From Hydrogenophaga sp. (GTDB taxonomy: Bacteria > Pseudomonadota > Gammaproteobacteria > Burkholderiales > Burkholderiaceae_C), in NCBI RefSeq assembly GCF_030373245.1, contig NZ_JAUCZF010000001.1:930001-994000 (forward strand): 64,000 bases of DNA, in the 5' to 3' direction. The notes under the pieces are model-generated. The model saw only the letters and a program-made list of their open reading frames with translations. It was not told the origin of the DNA and searched no databases. Shown piece after piece: positions 26,671 to 35,465 of the stretch (positions within the stretch are counted from its first letter, which is position 1; each line of letters begins with the position of its first letter). The translations under genes were made by a program, and so were the position numbers.

Positions 26671-27287
26671 GCAAGGTTCTCCTGTTCGTTCTCCAAGGCG
26701 TCGGGCAAACCCAGCAACTGGGCGTCGACACCATCACAAATGCAGTGCAACACCAGGTGGTGCACCTCCAGAATCCGGGCGGCCTGATCGTGCGGCACAC
26801 ACACATGCACGTCGGTGTCGCGCAGGCGCTGCGCGAGCTGGCCGCCTTTGGCGCCGGTCAGGGCCAGCACCACCATGTCGCGATCATGTGCCGCTTCCAC
26901 CGCCGCGACCACGTTGGCGGAATTGCCCGTGGTCGAAAGCACCAGCAGCACATCCCCCGCCTGGCCGAGCGCCCGCACCTGGCGGGAAAACACGGCGCGG
27001 GTTTCGAAGTCGGTGGCGATACCGGTGATGACCGAGGCATCGGCACAGAGCGAGATGGCCGCCAGCTCGGGACGCTCGCGTTCGTAGCGGCCCATGAAGC
27101 TGGCCGCAAAGTGCTGCGCACCCGCGGCCGACGCGCCATTGCCGCAGGCCAGCACCTTGCCGCCCCCGGTCACGCTGGCCAGTACCGCGGTCACCGCGGC
27201 CTCCACCGTCGGTGCCAGCGTTTGCGCGCACTGGTACTTCAGGTCGGCACTGTCGATGAATTGCTGCTGAATACGTTGCACAAGCAT
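26667..27287 (-). CDS. SIS-domain protein (DiaA/GmhA family)
   Basis: 206-residue phosphosugar-isomerase-fold protein. The SIS core is visible as ACGNGASAAGAQHFAASF and VLSTTGNSANVVAA. The position between yraN and a BON lipoprotein matches E. coli diaA, whose product promotes DnaA assembly at oriC. GmhA (sedoheptulose-7-phosphate isomerase) is the alternative, and sequence reading alone cannot separate them; the neighbourhood favours the DiaA lineage. It overlaps the BON gene by four bases. Confidence 0.88.
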   Translation of the reverse strand: MLVQRIQQQFIDSADLKYQCAQTLAPTVEAAVTAVLASVTGGGKVLACGNGASAAGAQHFAASFMGRYERERPELAAISLCADASVITGIATDFETRAVFSRQVRALGQAGDVLLVLSTTGNSANVVAAVEAAHDRDMVVLALTGAKGGQLAQRLRDTDVHVCVPHDQAARILEVHHLVLHCICDGVDAQLLGLPDALENEQENLA

Positions 27288-27314
27288 GGCGCGATCATAG
27301 TCCTGGGCCAGGTG

Positions 27315-27779
27315 TCAAAAAGTTGCTGACGCGTCGAAAGCTGCGCGCAGCCATTGGATGGGAGACGCCCCTGTGCCGTTGGGCTGCCCGGCAGCACCAC
27401 CCTGGATCAGCACCACGTCGAAGCGACATGGTGGCTCTGATCCAAGCCGATGCAAAAAGTGCCGCGCCGCCAGCACGATGCGGCGCTGCTTGGTCGCGGT
27501 GACGCTGCCGGCGGCACCACCTTGGGCCGCGCTGGCGCGTTGGCGGACCTCGACAAACACCAGCGTGCCGTCGGGCTCGCGCATAATCAAATCGATCTCG
27601 CCGCCGCCGCGCCCGGGCGTCTTGAAGTTGCGCTCCTGCAGGCGCAGTCCATGTTTCTGCAGAAACGCCAGTGCAGCGTCCTCGGCGGCGTCACCGCGCT
27701 GCTTGGTGCTCGCGGCGGACCCGGCGGGGGCTGCTGCTGGCGACGGGCGAAAAAACCCACCTTTCTGGCCAAATCCCAT
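27315..27779 (-). CDS. YraN family protein (UPF0102, nuclease-like fold)
   Basis: 154-residue protein of the YraN/UPF0102 family, which has a restriction-endonuclease-like fold and no settled role. The active-site-like residues are present: E61 and D63 in GGEIDLI, and FVEVRQR at about 75-81. The first 25 residues are a family-atypical Pro/Ala extension. ATG at 27779 is chosen; an in-frame TTG at 27788 precedes it. The start codon lies back to back with the probable start of rsmI on the other strand. Confidence 0.87.
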   Translation of the reverse strand: MGFGQKGGFFRPSPAAAPAGSAASTKQRGDAAEDAALAFLQKHGLRLQERNFKTPGRGGGEIDLIMREPDGTLVFVEVRQRASAAQGGAAGSVTATKQRRIVLAARHFLHRLGSEPPCRFDVVLIQGGAAGQPNGTGASPIQWLRAAFDASATF

Positions 27780-28696
27780 TGTCTGCAAGCTCCCATTCCC
27801 TGTTGACCGCCGCGCAAGACGCTGCCGGGCACCAGCATTATCCGCAGGGCGCGCTCTACATGGTCGCCACCCCCATCGGCAACCTGGCCGACATCAGCCT
27901 GCGGGCGCTGCAGGTACTCTCGCTGGTGGACACCGTGGCCTGCGAAGACACCCGCCACACGGCGGGCTTGCTGCAGGGTTATGGTCTGCACAAGCCGCTG
28001 CTGGCTGTTCACGAGCACAACGAAGCAGAGGCTGCGCAAACCGTGGTGCAGCGATTGCAGGCCGGGCAGCGGGTGGCTTATGTGAGCGATGCCGGCACGC
28101 CGGGCGTCAGCGATCCGGGCGCCCGCCTGGTCATGGCGGTGCAGGCGGTGGGCCTGCGCTGCACACCCATTCCCGGGGCGAGCAGCCTGACTGCGCTGCT
28201 CAGCGTGGCTGGCCTGGGTGGCCCTGCGGGGCAGTTGGTCTTCAGCGGCTTTCTTTCGCCCAAGAGCGCCGAACGCCAGCGCGAAGTGCAAACCATCGCA
28301 GACGACGCCCGTGCCTGCCTGATACTGGAAGCGCCGCACCGCATCGAAGCCCTGGCACAGGCGCTTCAGAGCCTGGCCGATCGCCGCATCACCGTGGGTC
28401 GTGAGTTGACCAAGCAGTTTGAAGAGGTCGCTGAAGTGACCTGCTCCGAGCTTCCCGCCTGGCTGGAGGCTGACAGCCACCGCACGCGCGGCGAATTTGT
28501 GCTGTTGGTGCACCCGAATTTGGCATCTGCCCCCAAGGGCGCTCTGTCGGCGAGCGCGCTGCGCACCCTCGGCCTGCTGATGGCAGAGTTGCCTCTCAAC
28601 CGCGCTGTTCGACTGTGTGCCGACATCACGGGCGAACCGCGCAACGCGCTTTACGACGCAGCGCTGGCTCAGCGCCAACGCGAAGCGGGCTCCTGA
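27779..28696 (+). CDS. rsmI: 16S rRNA 2'-O-ribose C1402 methyltransferase
   Basis: SAM-dependent tetrapyrrole-methylase-fold enzyme that methylates C1402 of 16S rRNA at the decoding centre. Signatures: MVATPIGNLADISLRAL, EDTRHTAGLL, SDAGTPGVSDPGARL, and PGASSLTALLSVAGL. About 305 residues from the TTG at 27779; no ATG precedes MVATPIGN at about 27860, so a TTG start (27779 or 27803) is needed to give the family N terminus. It is divergent from yraN, as in many proteobacteria. Confidence 0.92.
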   Translation: MSASSHSLLTAAQDAAGHQHYPQGALYMVATPIGNLADISLRALQVLSLVDTVACEDTRHTAGLLQGYGLHKPLLAVHEHNEAEAAQTVVQRLQAGQRVAYVSDAGTPGVSDPGARLVMAVQAVGLRCTPIPGASSLTALLSVAGLGGPAGQLVFSGFLSPKSAERQREVQTIADDARACLILEAPHRIEALAQALQSLADRRITVGRELTKQFEEVAEVTCSELPAWLEADSHRTRGEFVLLVHPNLASAPKGALSASALRTLGLLMAELPLNRAVRLCADITGEPRNALYDAALAQRQREAGS

Positions 28697-28712
28697 GCCG
28701 CGCCAAAAAACG

Positions 28713-28970
28713 TCAGGTGCCAGGTCGGCGCGGCGGTTGTTTGGGCAATGGGTCCACCGGGAGATCAGAGGACTCGTCCAGCTCGCCCATGCTCACACTC
28801 AGCTGGCGCAACACGTCCACCTGTTGCTCCACGTGTTGGCAGTTGCCGCACATGCGCAAGTGCATGTTCAGGCGCAGTCGATCACTCCACCCCAAGGGCT
28901 CGTCCATGGCCTGTGACAACAGCTCGTCGACTCGGCGACAGGGGTGCAACAGCTTGTGCAAAAAACTCAT
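28713..28970 (-). CDS. Zinc-finger anti-sigma factor
   Basis: 85-residue soluble protein with the ZAS anti-sigma signature Hx3CxxC: H37, C41 and C44 in HLRMCGNC, plus an upstream Cys11. There is no membrane segment, so this would be a cytoplasmic anti-sigma factor responding to redox or metal state, as in ChrR or RsrA. It overlaps the sigma gene by ATGA and is translationally coupled to it. Confidence 0.85.
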   Translation of the reverse strand: MSFLHKLLHPCRRVDELLSQAMDEPLGWSDRLRLNMHLRMCGNCQHVEQQVDVLRQLSVSMGELDESSDLPVDPLPKQPPRRPGT

Positions 28971-29584
28971 GTGACACTTTCAACGGAATGGCCCTGGGCA
29001 GACATGCACTGACGCAAACTGGCGCGCGTGCGATGCAAGACCGTGCGAATATTTTCCTGACTCAGATCAAGGCGTTGACCGATCTCGCTGGATTCAAACC
29101 CCAACCATTCACGCATCATGAACACCTTGCTCGACTGCGCGGGCAAACGCCTGAGGCAAGACTCCATCACCGCCATCATCTGACGCTGCGACTCTTTGCC
29201 GTCGGGCTGCTGCCAGGCAGGCACAGCCTCCACATGACTTCCTCCCGCATCGTACAGAGCTTCCAGCGGATCGTCAGACGATTCCTCATCGGCCGCGCTC
29301 ACGTGGACACGACGCTTCTGGTGCGGTGAGCGGTACCAGTCGGCAATCTTGTTTTTCAGAATGGCAATGGCCCAGGTGCTGCGGGAAGCCTCGCCGCGGT
29401 GCTCGTCCCCCTGCTCAAACATCGCCATCAGCGTTTCCTGGACCAGGTCTTCGGCCTGCGCCGAAGAATGAACCACCATGCTGGCGTGTCGCATCAGGCG
29501 TTTTCGCATCGTCTCCCAAGGATCGGGGGCGATTTCGGGACTGGGCTCAATCGACTCAGTAGCGATCAGTGGCTTGCTCAACAT
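28967..29584 (-). CDS. ECF sigma-70 family sigma factor
   Basis: 205-residue extracytoplasmic-function sigma factor. Region 2 spans about 30-95 (VHSSAQAEDLVQETLMAMFE, then STWAIAILKNKIADWYR); region 4 spans about 140-195 (RRLPAQSSKVFMMREWLGFE, then SQENIRTVLHRTRASLRQ). A polar linker joins the two. ATG at 29584 is chosen; longer in-frame starts to 29659 are possible but lack support. It is co-transcribed with the overlapping zinc-finger anti-sigma gene. The DUF4148 gene just upstream carries an ECF-like promoter and is a candidate target. Confidence 0.93.
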   Translation of the reverse strand: MLSKPLIATESIEPSPEIAPDPWETMRKRLMRHASMVVHSSAQAEDLVQETLMAMFEQGDEHRGEASRSTWAIAILKNKIADWYRSPHQKRRVHVSAADEESSDDPLEALYDAGGSHVEAVPAWQQPDGKESQRQMMAVMESCLRRLPAQSSKVFMMREWLGFESSEIGQRLDLSQENIRTVLHRTRASLRQCMSAQGHSVESVT

Positions 29585-29764
29585 GACGGGCCTTTCGCAA
29601 AAACCGGTTGCTTTGGAAAGACACCGGATGACTCGCAGTGAGTCAGCGAACGTCGTCAAGTTCTTACACCTGCCAGCGCCAGAAGCTCGGGTCGCGATCG
29701 GTCCAGAAGACCTTGAGCAAGCGACCCGAGTCGTGTTGATGGTGGCGCGTTCATGCGGCGCAGA

Positions 29765-30088
29765 TCAGTTGCGGTACAGGCCCTGGGAGGAGTTGAAGGG
29801 GTTCGGCTTGCCGTCTCGGGCAAGATCAGCCAGTTCCATTTGCACCTCGGCACGGGTCAGCTTCGAGGTCGAAGGAATCGCAACCACAGACCGACCGGCG
29901 AACTCGCCGTGGGCGACGGTCCCGGCCGCTTGGGCAGCGCGCAACTCGGCCAACACCTCGGCGCGCGTTTTGCTGCTCGTGGCGGTGTTGTCGACCGGTG
30001 GGTAGATCTCGCCGTTAACAAACTGGGAACCAGCAGAAGCAGAGAAAGCGCTGATGGCAAGAACGGTGGCAATGGCAAACGATTTCAT
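29765..30088 (-). CDS. DUF4148 exported protein, copy 1
   Basis: 107-residue exported protein of the DUF4148 family, common in Burkholderiales, function unknown. A signal peptide ends near SAFSASAGS at about 19. The mature part has two similar segments, SKTRAEVLAELRAAQAAG and SKLTRAEVQMELADLA. AAGGAG lies just before the ATG at 30088. It is a paralogue of the gene at 38053, and both share a near-identical upstream element. It lies 180 bases upstream of the ECF sigma operon on the same strand. Confidence 0.85.
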   Translation of the reverse strand: MKSFAIATVLAISAFSASAGSQFVNGEIYPPVDNTATSSKTRAEVLAELRAAQAAGTVAHGEFAGRSVVAIPSTSKLTRAEVQMELADLARDGKPNPFNSSQGLYRN

Positions 30089-30137
30089 GATGAACTCCTT
30101 GAAGTTGCAGCACCACACGATGTTGTGCTGTCCTCAA

Positions 30138-30168
30138 CTTGGTCGCATCAGGCCGTTCAAACGTGACA
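30138..30168 (-). promoter_or_regulatory. ECF-type promoter candidate for DUF4148 copy 1
   Basis: On the minus strand TGTCACG is followed after exactly 15 bases by GCGACCAAG, ending 50 bases before the start codon. The identical pair with identical spacing occurs upstream of the second DUF4148 gene at 37967-37997. TGTCAC is a known -35 core for some ECF sigma groups. Confidence 0.6.
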
Positions 30169-30190
30169 GGTTTTTTCTTCGCTCCACGCG

Positions 30191-30538
30191 TCAGCGCGTG
30201 CGACCGGCTTCACTACGCGGCTCGATCACATCGCTGGTGGAGCGCTGATCGTCGGGCACCTCGGTAGCCTGCACATCGACCACCTCACCCGGCGGCTCGC
30301 CGCGCGCAGAGCCCGGCCAAACGCCCTGGGTGTAGCGCTGCGACTGCTCGCGCATGCGGGTGAACATCACCACCGGTGCAGGTTTGCGACCAGTGATCAG
30401 CGACCAGAGCGAGACCAGCACCACCACCACCAACGCAGCCAGCAGGAAGCTGATCACGAATACGGTGGCCGCGAGAACCAGCACCAGCTTGATCGCGCCA
30501 GCGATCAGGCGGCCCAGAAGATCGGTCAAGGTCTGCAT
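30191..30538 (-). CDS. Small membrane protein, unrecognised
   Basis: 115-residue protein not recognised. It begins with an amphipathic start (MQTLTDLLGRLIAGAIK) and one long hydrophobic segment at about 17-45, rich in Val/Leu/Ala and long enough for one to two membrane passes. The rest is a polar, charged cytoplasmic-type tail ending in EPRSEAGRTR. ATG at 30538 is chosen because the frame upstream reads as non-coding. It is divergent from the exported protein at 30718, with 180 bases between. Confidence 0.6.
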   Translation of the reverse strand: MQTLTDLLGRLIAGAIKLVLVLAATVFVISFLLAALVVVVLVSLWSLITGRKPAPVVMFTRMREQSQRYTQGVWPGSARGEPPGEVVDVQATEVPDDQRSTSDVIEPRSEAGRTR

Positions 30539-30717
30539 GATTGAGAGAGCCCCCGCCGCGACGGGGAGTTCCAGGAAAGCGGAATGACAGGGTTTCGAAT
30601 CCACCCACCCGGCCTTTTTCGGGCCAGACGGGACACAATGGGCAGCCGCTCGGCGACCCTCCACGTAAAGGCAGCTGAGGCCATTGTGCACATTTGCAAT
30701 CCCGGCAGGAGAGACCC

Positions 30718-31377
30718 ATGACACATGCCACCCCTCGATTCCGTGCGCCGCTCGTCGCCTGGCTGCTGAGCAGCCTGCTGCTCGGCGCTCCGCTGAGCGC
30801 AAAGGCGCTGGACCTGGCCGACGTGGTGCTGGAGGGCGACCTGCGCTTCCTGGCGGTTCGGCCCGACCCCGACGCCTACTGGTACGAATCCCGGGTTCAG
30901 ATCACAGAATCCAGCCTGCAGACCGGTGTGGTGCAGCTCAGCACCTGCCACCGCGTGCTTGATCCGAACCAGAAGATCGTGATCGCCTTCAATCCGGAAC
31001 GGGTGCGAGACATCGCTGTGGTCTCGACCGATGGCGTGGGCCGCTACGAGGTGCAGGGCCATCGGGTGGAGCTGGCCAACGTGAAACGCGGCGGCAGCGT
31101 GTGCATCGACCTCAGCTCGCGTGCCCTGGACCGCGTGGACGACCGGACCTGGCGCCTCCACGCCGGGCCGCTGATGCGCCGCTACCTCGATGGCTACCTG
31201 CCGATGCAGGCCCGCCTGGCCTTTCGTTGGCCCGAGGGCCTGCTGCAGGTCAAGACCACCCGTCCCGCCGAGCAGCCGGGCGTGCGCATCGCCACCAGCG
31301 TCGAGGGCGCGGAACTGGACCTGGTGTTTGCCGGCCGCATGAGGGCCACGGTAGACCTCGAGCGCGGCCGGCCTTGA
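30718..31377 (+). CDS. Exported protein, unrecognised
   Basis: 219-residue protein not assigned to a family. A Sec signal peptide ends near APLSAKALDL at about residue 30. The mature protein is predicted to be beta-rich, with two cysteines (LSTCHRVLD and SVCIDLSS) that could form one disulfide. AGGAGA precedes the ATG. It lies about 100 bases upstream of the DUF502 gene on the same strand, so the pair could share a transcript. A periplasmic or outer-membrane-facing role is inferred from the signal peptide only. Confidence 0.7.
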   Translation: MTHATPRFRAPLVAWLLSSLLLGAPLSAKALDLADVVLEGDLRFLAVRPDPDAYWYESRVQITESSLQTGVVQLSTCHRVLDPNQKIVIAFNPERVRDIAVVSTDGVGRYEVQGHRVELANVKRGGSVCIDLSSRALDRVDDRTWRLHAGPLMRRYLDGYLPMQARLAFRWPEGLLQVKTTRPAEQPGVRIATSVEGAELDLVFAGRMRATVDLERGRP

Positions 31378-31481
31378 GGTTCGCCCCAGAGAACAGGGCC
31401 ATTGAGGGTGCAGCGTCAGAGTCCTGACGCGTCTGGCTGCTATGCTGAAAACTGGCCGCTCCGGCCGGTTGCTGCATCGCC

Positions 31482-32081
31482 ATGAAACGCCTGTCCCAAT
31501 ACTTCTTCCGCGGTCTGATCACCTTCTTGCCGCTGGCGCTCACAGTCTACGTGCTGATCCTGTTCGTGACCTGGGTCGAGCGCACCGCCATGGGCATGAT
31601 CCGGCCCGTCGTCGGCGACTTCTACTTGCCCGGACTGGGCATTGCCCTGGGCGCCGTCCTGATCATCGCCCTGGGCTTTCTGATTTCCCTGCCCATCACC
31701 TCGCGCCTGCTCTCCTGGGTCGAGCTGCCGTTCACCAACCTGCCGGTGGTGAAAAGCATTTATTCCTCGCTGAAGAACTTCGCCGACTACTTCGCGCCGC
31801 ATGAAAAAGACGCGCAGCAGGTCGTGCTGCTCAACCTGCCCGGGCAGGAGCTGGCCATCGTTGGCCTGGTGACGCGTCAGTCGCTGCGCGGCCTGCCCAA
31901 GGGGCTGGGTCATCTGGACGACCGCGTCGCCGTGTACCTGCCCATGGGCTACATGATTGGCGGCTACACCGTGTTTGTGCCGCGCAGCTGGACTTCGCCG
32001 ATCGACATGTCGGTGGAAGAAGCGATGCGCTCGGCCTTGATTGCTTTCATGGCCTCCAGCAAGCAAGAAGCCCAGTCATGA
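31482..32081 (+). CDS. DUF502 membrane protein
   Basis: 199-residue inner-membrane protein of the DUF502 family, function unknown, with two membrane segments (about 10-33 and 52-75). The signature PITSRLLSWVELPFTNLPV and the following soluble part (VVLLNLPGQELAIVGLVT) are typical. Its stop overlaps the start of the acyl-CoA synthetase/acetyltransferase gene (ATGA), indicating translational coupling. Confidence 0.88.
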   Translation: MKRLSQYFFRGLITFLPLALTVYVLILFVTWVERTAMGMIRPVVGDFYLPGLGIALGAVLIIALGFLISLPITSRLLSWVELPFTNLPVVKSIYSSLKNFADYFAPHEKDAQQVVLLNLPGQELAIVGLVTRQSLRGLPKGLGHLDDRVAVYLPMGYMIGGYTVFVPRSWTSPIDMSVEEAMRSALIAFMASSKQEAQS

Positions 32082-34750
32082 GCATCCGCCACCTCGACGC
32101 CCTGTTTTCGCCCGCCTCGGTCGCCGTCCTGGGTGCTTCGCTTCGGCCTGCGAGCGTGGGCGGCACCGTCTGGCGCAACCTCAACGGCGTGTTCGGAGGC
32201 CGGCTGTATGCGGTCAACCCCAAGCACGCCGACCTCGCGGGTGTGGAAACTTTCCCCGATGTGGCGGCGCTGCCCGAAGCGCCCGACCTGGCGGTGATCT
32301 GCACGCCCGCGGCCAGCGTGGCGCCGCTGATCGCCGAGCTGGGCGCACGGGGCACGCGCGCGGCCATCGTCGTCACCGCCGGACTGGACAAGGCGCAGAG
32401 GCAGGCCATGCTGGATGCTGCGCGCATCCACACCCTGCGTATCCTCGGGCCCAACTGCATTGGCATGCTGGCGCCCCACATCGGTCTCAATGCCAGCTTT
32501 TCCCACATCGGCGCCGAGCCTGGCGATCTGGCCTTCGTGTCGCAATCGGGCGCCCTGGTCACCGCCATGCTCGACTGGGCCGGCTCGCGCGGCATCGGCT
32601 TCTCGCACTTCGTCTCGCTCGGCGAACACGCCGACGTCGACTTCGGCGACCTGCTCGACTACCTTGGCAGCGACGCCAAGACGCGCGCCATTCTTCTCTA
32701 CATCGAGAGCGTGGAAGAAAGTCCGAAGTTCATGTCGGCCGCACGTGCTGCAGCGCGCAACAAACCGGTGATCGTGGTCAAAGCCGGGCGCTCGGCAGCG
32801 GGACAGGCCGCCGCGGCGTCGCACACCGGCGCACTGGCCGGGTCTGACGCGGTGTTCGACGCGGCAATCGCGCGCGCCGGCATGCTGCGCGTGAACTCGC
32901 TGCAAGATCTGTTCCTCGCCGCCGAAACCCTGGCGCGCTTTCGCGACGGCCCATCGGGTGGCCTGATCGTGCTCACCAACGGTGGCGGCGCGGGCGTGAT
33001 GGCGGCCGACGCGGCCGCGGCGGAAAACGTGCCGCTCACACCGCTGAGCGATGCCCTGCTGGCGCGCCTCAACGCGGTACTGCCACCCAACTGGTCGCAC
33101 GCCAACCCGGTCGACATCATCGGCGACGCCCCCGGGCAGCGCTATGTGGATGCGCTGCAGGCGCTGTCCGCCGAGAGCGACAGCGCGGTACTGTTCATTC
33201 AGGCGCCCACCGCCATCGTGCCCAGCACCGAGATCGCTCAGGCCTTGTTGCCGCAGGTGGCGCGCGCGCCGCGCCGCGTGCTCGGCTGCTGGCTCGGCGA
33301 CGGTGCGGTGAAAGAAGCGCGGCAGATCTTTCGCAACGCCGGCGTGCCCGACTTCGATACGCCCGAAGAAGCGGTGCGCGCGTTTTCGTTCCTGCGCACC
33401 TACCGGCTGCACCAGGAAGAGCTGCTGCAGACGCCGCCGGCGCGCAGCGCGGCGCGCGCCATGGACCTGCCGCGCATCCGCGCCATCGTCGACGGTGTGT
33501 TGGCCAGCGGTCGCGATCTGCTGACCGAGCCCGAGGCCAAGGACCTGCTGGACGCCGCTGGCCTGCCGGTGGTGGCAACGCGCGTGGTCGCGCCCGACGC
33601 CGCTGCCGCGCAGCAGGCAGCGGCTGAACTGGGCTACCCGATCGCGCTCAAGATCCTCTCGCACACCATCAGCCACAAGTCCGACGTAGGCGGCGTGCGG
33701 CTCAACATCGCCAGCGCCGCCGAGCTCGGTGAGGCCTGCAACGCCATGCTGGCGCGCGTGCGCGAACTGCGGCCCGACGCCGATGTGCAGGGCTTCACCG
33801 TGCAGCGCATGGTGCAGCTCAAGCACGCTCACGAACTCATCATTGGCGCCAGCGTGGACCCGGTGTTCGGTCCGATCGTGCTCTTCGGCCAGGGTGGTAC
33901 GGCGGTCGAGGTGCTGGCCGACCGGGCGCTCGCCCTGCCGCCGCTCAACACGCCGCTGGCGCTCGCGCAGATCGAGCGCACCCGCGTCGCCAGGCTGCTG
34001 CACGGCTACCGCGACGAACCCGCGGCCGACCTCGGCGCCATCGCTCAGGTGCTGGTGAGCGTGTCGCAGCTGCTGGTCGACCTGCCCGAGCTGGCCGAGC
34101 TCGATATCAACCCGCTGCTGGTCAACCACGAGGGTGCAGTGGCGCTCGATGCTCGGGTGCGTGTTTCGGCCCAAAAGCCGGCTGGCGCGGCCCACTTCGC
34201 CATACAGCCCTATCCGCAGGCGCTGGTGGAGAGCTGGGTCTGGCAGGGCGAGGCGATCACGCTGCGCCCGATCCGCCCGGAAGACGAGGCCCAGCACCGC
34301 CGTTTCCTGGAGCAGATCGATCCCGAAGACATCCGCCTGCGCGTGTTTTACAGCCGGCGCAGCATCGAACACAGCGAGCTTGCCCGCCTGACGCAGATCG
34401 ACTACGCGCGCGAAATGGCCTTCATCGCCACCCGGCCCCTGCCCGACGACGGTGAAGAAACCCTGGGTACCGTGCGCGCGGCGGTCGACCCGGACAACCA
34501 CACGGCCGAGTTCGGCGTCATCGTGCGCTCCGACCTCAAAGGCAGCGGCCTGGGCCACCGGCTGATGAGCAAGATGATCGAGCACCTGCGCGCGCGTGGC
34601 ACCCAGTGCCTGGTGGGCACCGTGTTGCGAGAAAACCAGGGCATGCTGGAACTTGCGCAGAGCCTTGGCTTCCAAGAGACCGTCAACCCGAGCGATCCAG
34701 ACGACCGCGGCACCCGCTTCGTCCGGCTCAATCTCCAGGGCAACGCCTGA
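32078..34750 (+). CDS. NDP-forming acyl-CoA synthetase fused to GNAT acetyltransferase (Pat-like)
   Basis: 890-residue fusion. Residues 1-460 are the CoA-binding and CoA-ligase domains of ADP-forming acyl-CoA synthetases, with the phosphohistidine H249 in SHTGALAGSD. About 475-700 is an ATP-grasp domain (KILSHTISHKSDVGGVRLNI). About 725-885 is a GNAT domain (FGVIVRSDLKGSGLGHRLM). This is the architecture of Pat/YfiQ, which acetylates and silences acetyl-CoA synthetase; in those proteins the synthetase part is often inactive, but here the catalytic histidine is kept. It is coupled by ATGA to DUF502. Confidence 0.92.
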   Translation: MSIRHLDALFSPASVAVLGASLRPASVGGTVWRNLNGVFGGRLYAVNPKHADLAGVETFPDVAALPEAPDLAVICTPAASVAPLIAELGARGTRAAIVVTAGLDKAQRQAMLDAARIHTLRILGPNCIGMLAPHIGLNASFSHIGAEPGDLAFVSQSGALVTAMLDWAGSRGIGFSHFVSLGEHADVDFGDLLDYLGSDAKTRAILLYIESVEESPKFMSAARAAARNKPVIVVKAGRSAAGQAAAASHTGALAGSDAVFDAAIARAGMLRVNSLQDLFLAAETLARFRDGPSGGLIVLTNGGGAGVMAADAAAAENVPLTPLSDALLARLNAVLPPNWSHANPVDIIGDAPGQRYVDALQALSAESDSAVLFIQAPTAIVPSTEIAQALLPQVARAPRRVLGCWLGDGAVKEARQIFRNAGVPDFDTPEEAVRAFSFLRTYRLHQEELLQTPPARSAARAMDLPRIRAIVDGVLASGRDLLTEPEAKDLLDAAGLPVVATRVVAPDAAAAQQAAAELGYPIALKILSHTISHKSDVGGVRLNIASAAELGEACNAMLARVRELRPDADVQGFTVQRMVQLKHAHELIIGASVDPVFGPIVLFGQGGTAVEVLADRALALPPLNTPLALAQIERTRVARLLHGYRDEPAADLGAIAQVLVSVSQLLVDLPELAELDINPLLVNHEGAVALDARVRVSAQKPAGAAHFAIQPYPQALVESWVWQGEAITLRPIRPEDEAQHRRFLEQIDPEDIRLRVFYSRRSIEHSELARLTQIDYAREMAFIATRPLPDDGEETLGTVRAAVDPDNHTAEFGVIVRSDLKGSGLGHRLMSKMIEHLRARGTQCLVGTVLRENQGMLELAQSLGFQETVNPSDPDDRGTRFVRLNLQGNA

Positions 34751-34786
34751 GCCGGGCGGCGCCCTGGTATCCCCACCGGAGCCCGC

Positions 34787-35434
34787 ATGCACCCCACAAG
34801 CCCCCTCTTTCCACAACGCCGCTCGCTGCTGTTGCGCAGCGCAGGCCTGCTCGCCGCCACCGCCGCACCGGCCTGGCTCACGCCCGCCCTGGCGCAAGGC
34901 CTCTCACTGCGCCCCACGCCCAGCCAGACCGAGGGTCCGTTCTACCCGGTCGCCCTGCCGGCCGACAACGACTTTGATCTCCTGCGCAACGGCCGCGTCG
35001 ACTACCGGGCTGGCCAGCCGGCCTGGGTTGAAGGCGTGGTGACCGACACACGCGGCGTGCCGGTCGCCGGTGCGGTGGTGGAGATCTGGCAATGCGACCA
35101 GGCCGGCCACTACCACCACCCTGGCGACGGCGGACGCGCCGATCCGGCGTTCCAGGGTTTTGGCCGAGTGGCGGTGGCCAGGGACGGCCGCTACCGCTTT
35201 CGCACCCTGCGCCCCGCGCCCTACAGCGGGCGCACACCGCACATCCATGTGAAGGTGAAGCTGGACGGTGCCGATCTGCTCACGACCCAGCTCTACGTGG
35301 CGGGCGACCCGGGCAATGCGCGCGATTTCCTCTGGCGTCGGCTGGATGAACGCAGCCAGGCTGCGATCACCGTGCCTTTCGAATCCGGCAGCGACGGTCT
35401 GCGCGCGCAGTTTCCCATCGTGGTCCAGGCCTGA
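34787..35434 (+). CDS. Tat-exported intradiol ring-cleavage dioxygenase
   Basis: 215-residue member of the protocatechuate 3,4-dioxygenase family. A twin-arginine signal (QRRSLLLRSAG) precedes a hydrophobic stretch ending in ALA near residue 36, so the protein is probably folded before export. Fe(III) ligands are visible as Tyr in GHYHHPGD, Tyr in APYSGRTP, and two His in PHIHVKV. Family signature: TEGPFYP. There is no beta-subunit or aromatic catabolic operon next to it; exported stand-alone members are known but their substrates are unclear. Confidence 0.88.
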   Translation: MHPTSPLFPQRRSLLLRSAGLLAATAAPAWLTPALAQGLSLRPTPSQTEGPFYPVALPADNDFDLLRNGRVDYRAGQPAWVEGVVTDTRGVPVAGAVVEIWQCDQAGHYHHPGDGGRADPAFQGFGRVAVARDGRYRFRTLRPAPYSGRTPHIHVKVKLDGADLLTTQLYVAGDPGNARDFLWRRLDERSQAAITVPFESGSDGLRAQFPIVVQA

Positions 35435-35445
35435 GCGACTCCGGG

Positions 35446-35465
35446 CCGCGGGGGCTGCAGCCCCC
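35446..35465. repeat. Perfect 20-base GC palindrome
   Basis: GCGGGGGC-TGCA-GCCCCCGC is a perfect dyad 12 bases after the dioxygenase stop. No T-tract follows, so it is at best a weak terminator; it may slow exonucleases at the 3' end. Confidence 0.45.

Noticed and set aside
30588-30606. GGGTTTCGAATCC resembling a tRNA T-loop
   Set aside because: The flanking bases cannot form a 5-bp T-stem, and no acceptor, D or anticodon arm is present around it.
31964-34897. 977-codon minus-strand open frame
   Set aside because: Antisense to the acyl-CoA synthetase/GNAT gene, which has intact motifs throughout; the minus frame shows only His/Arg/Gln-rich noise.
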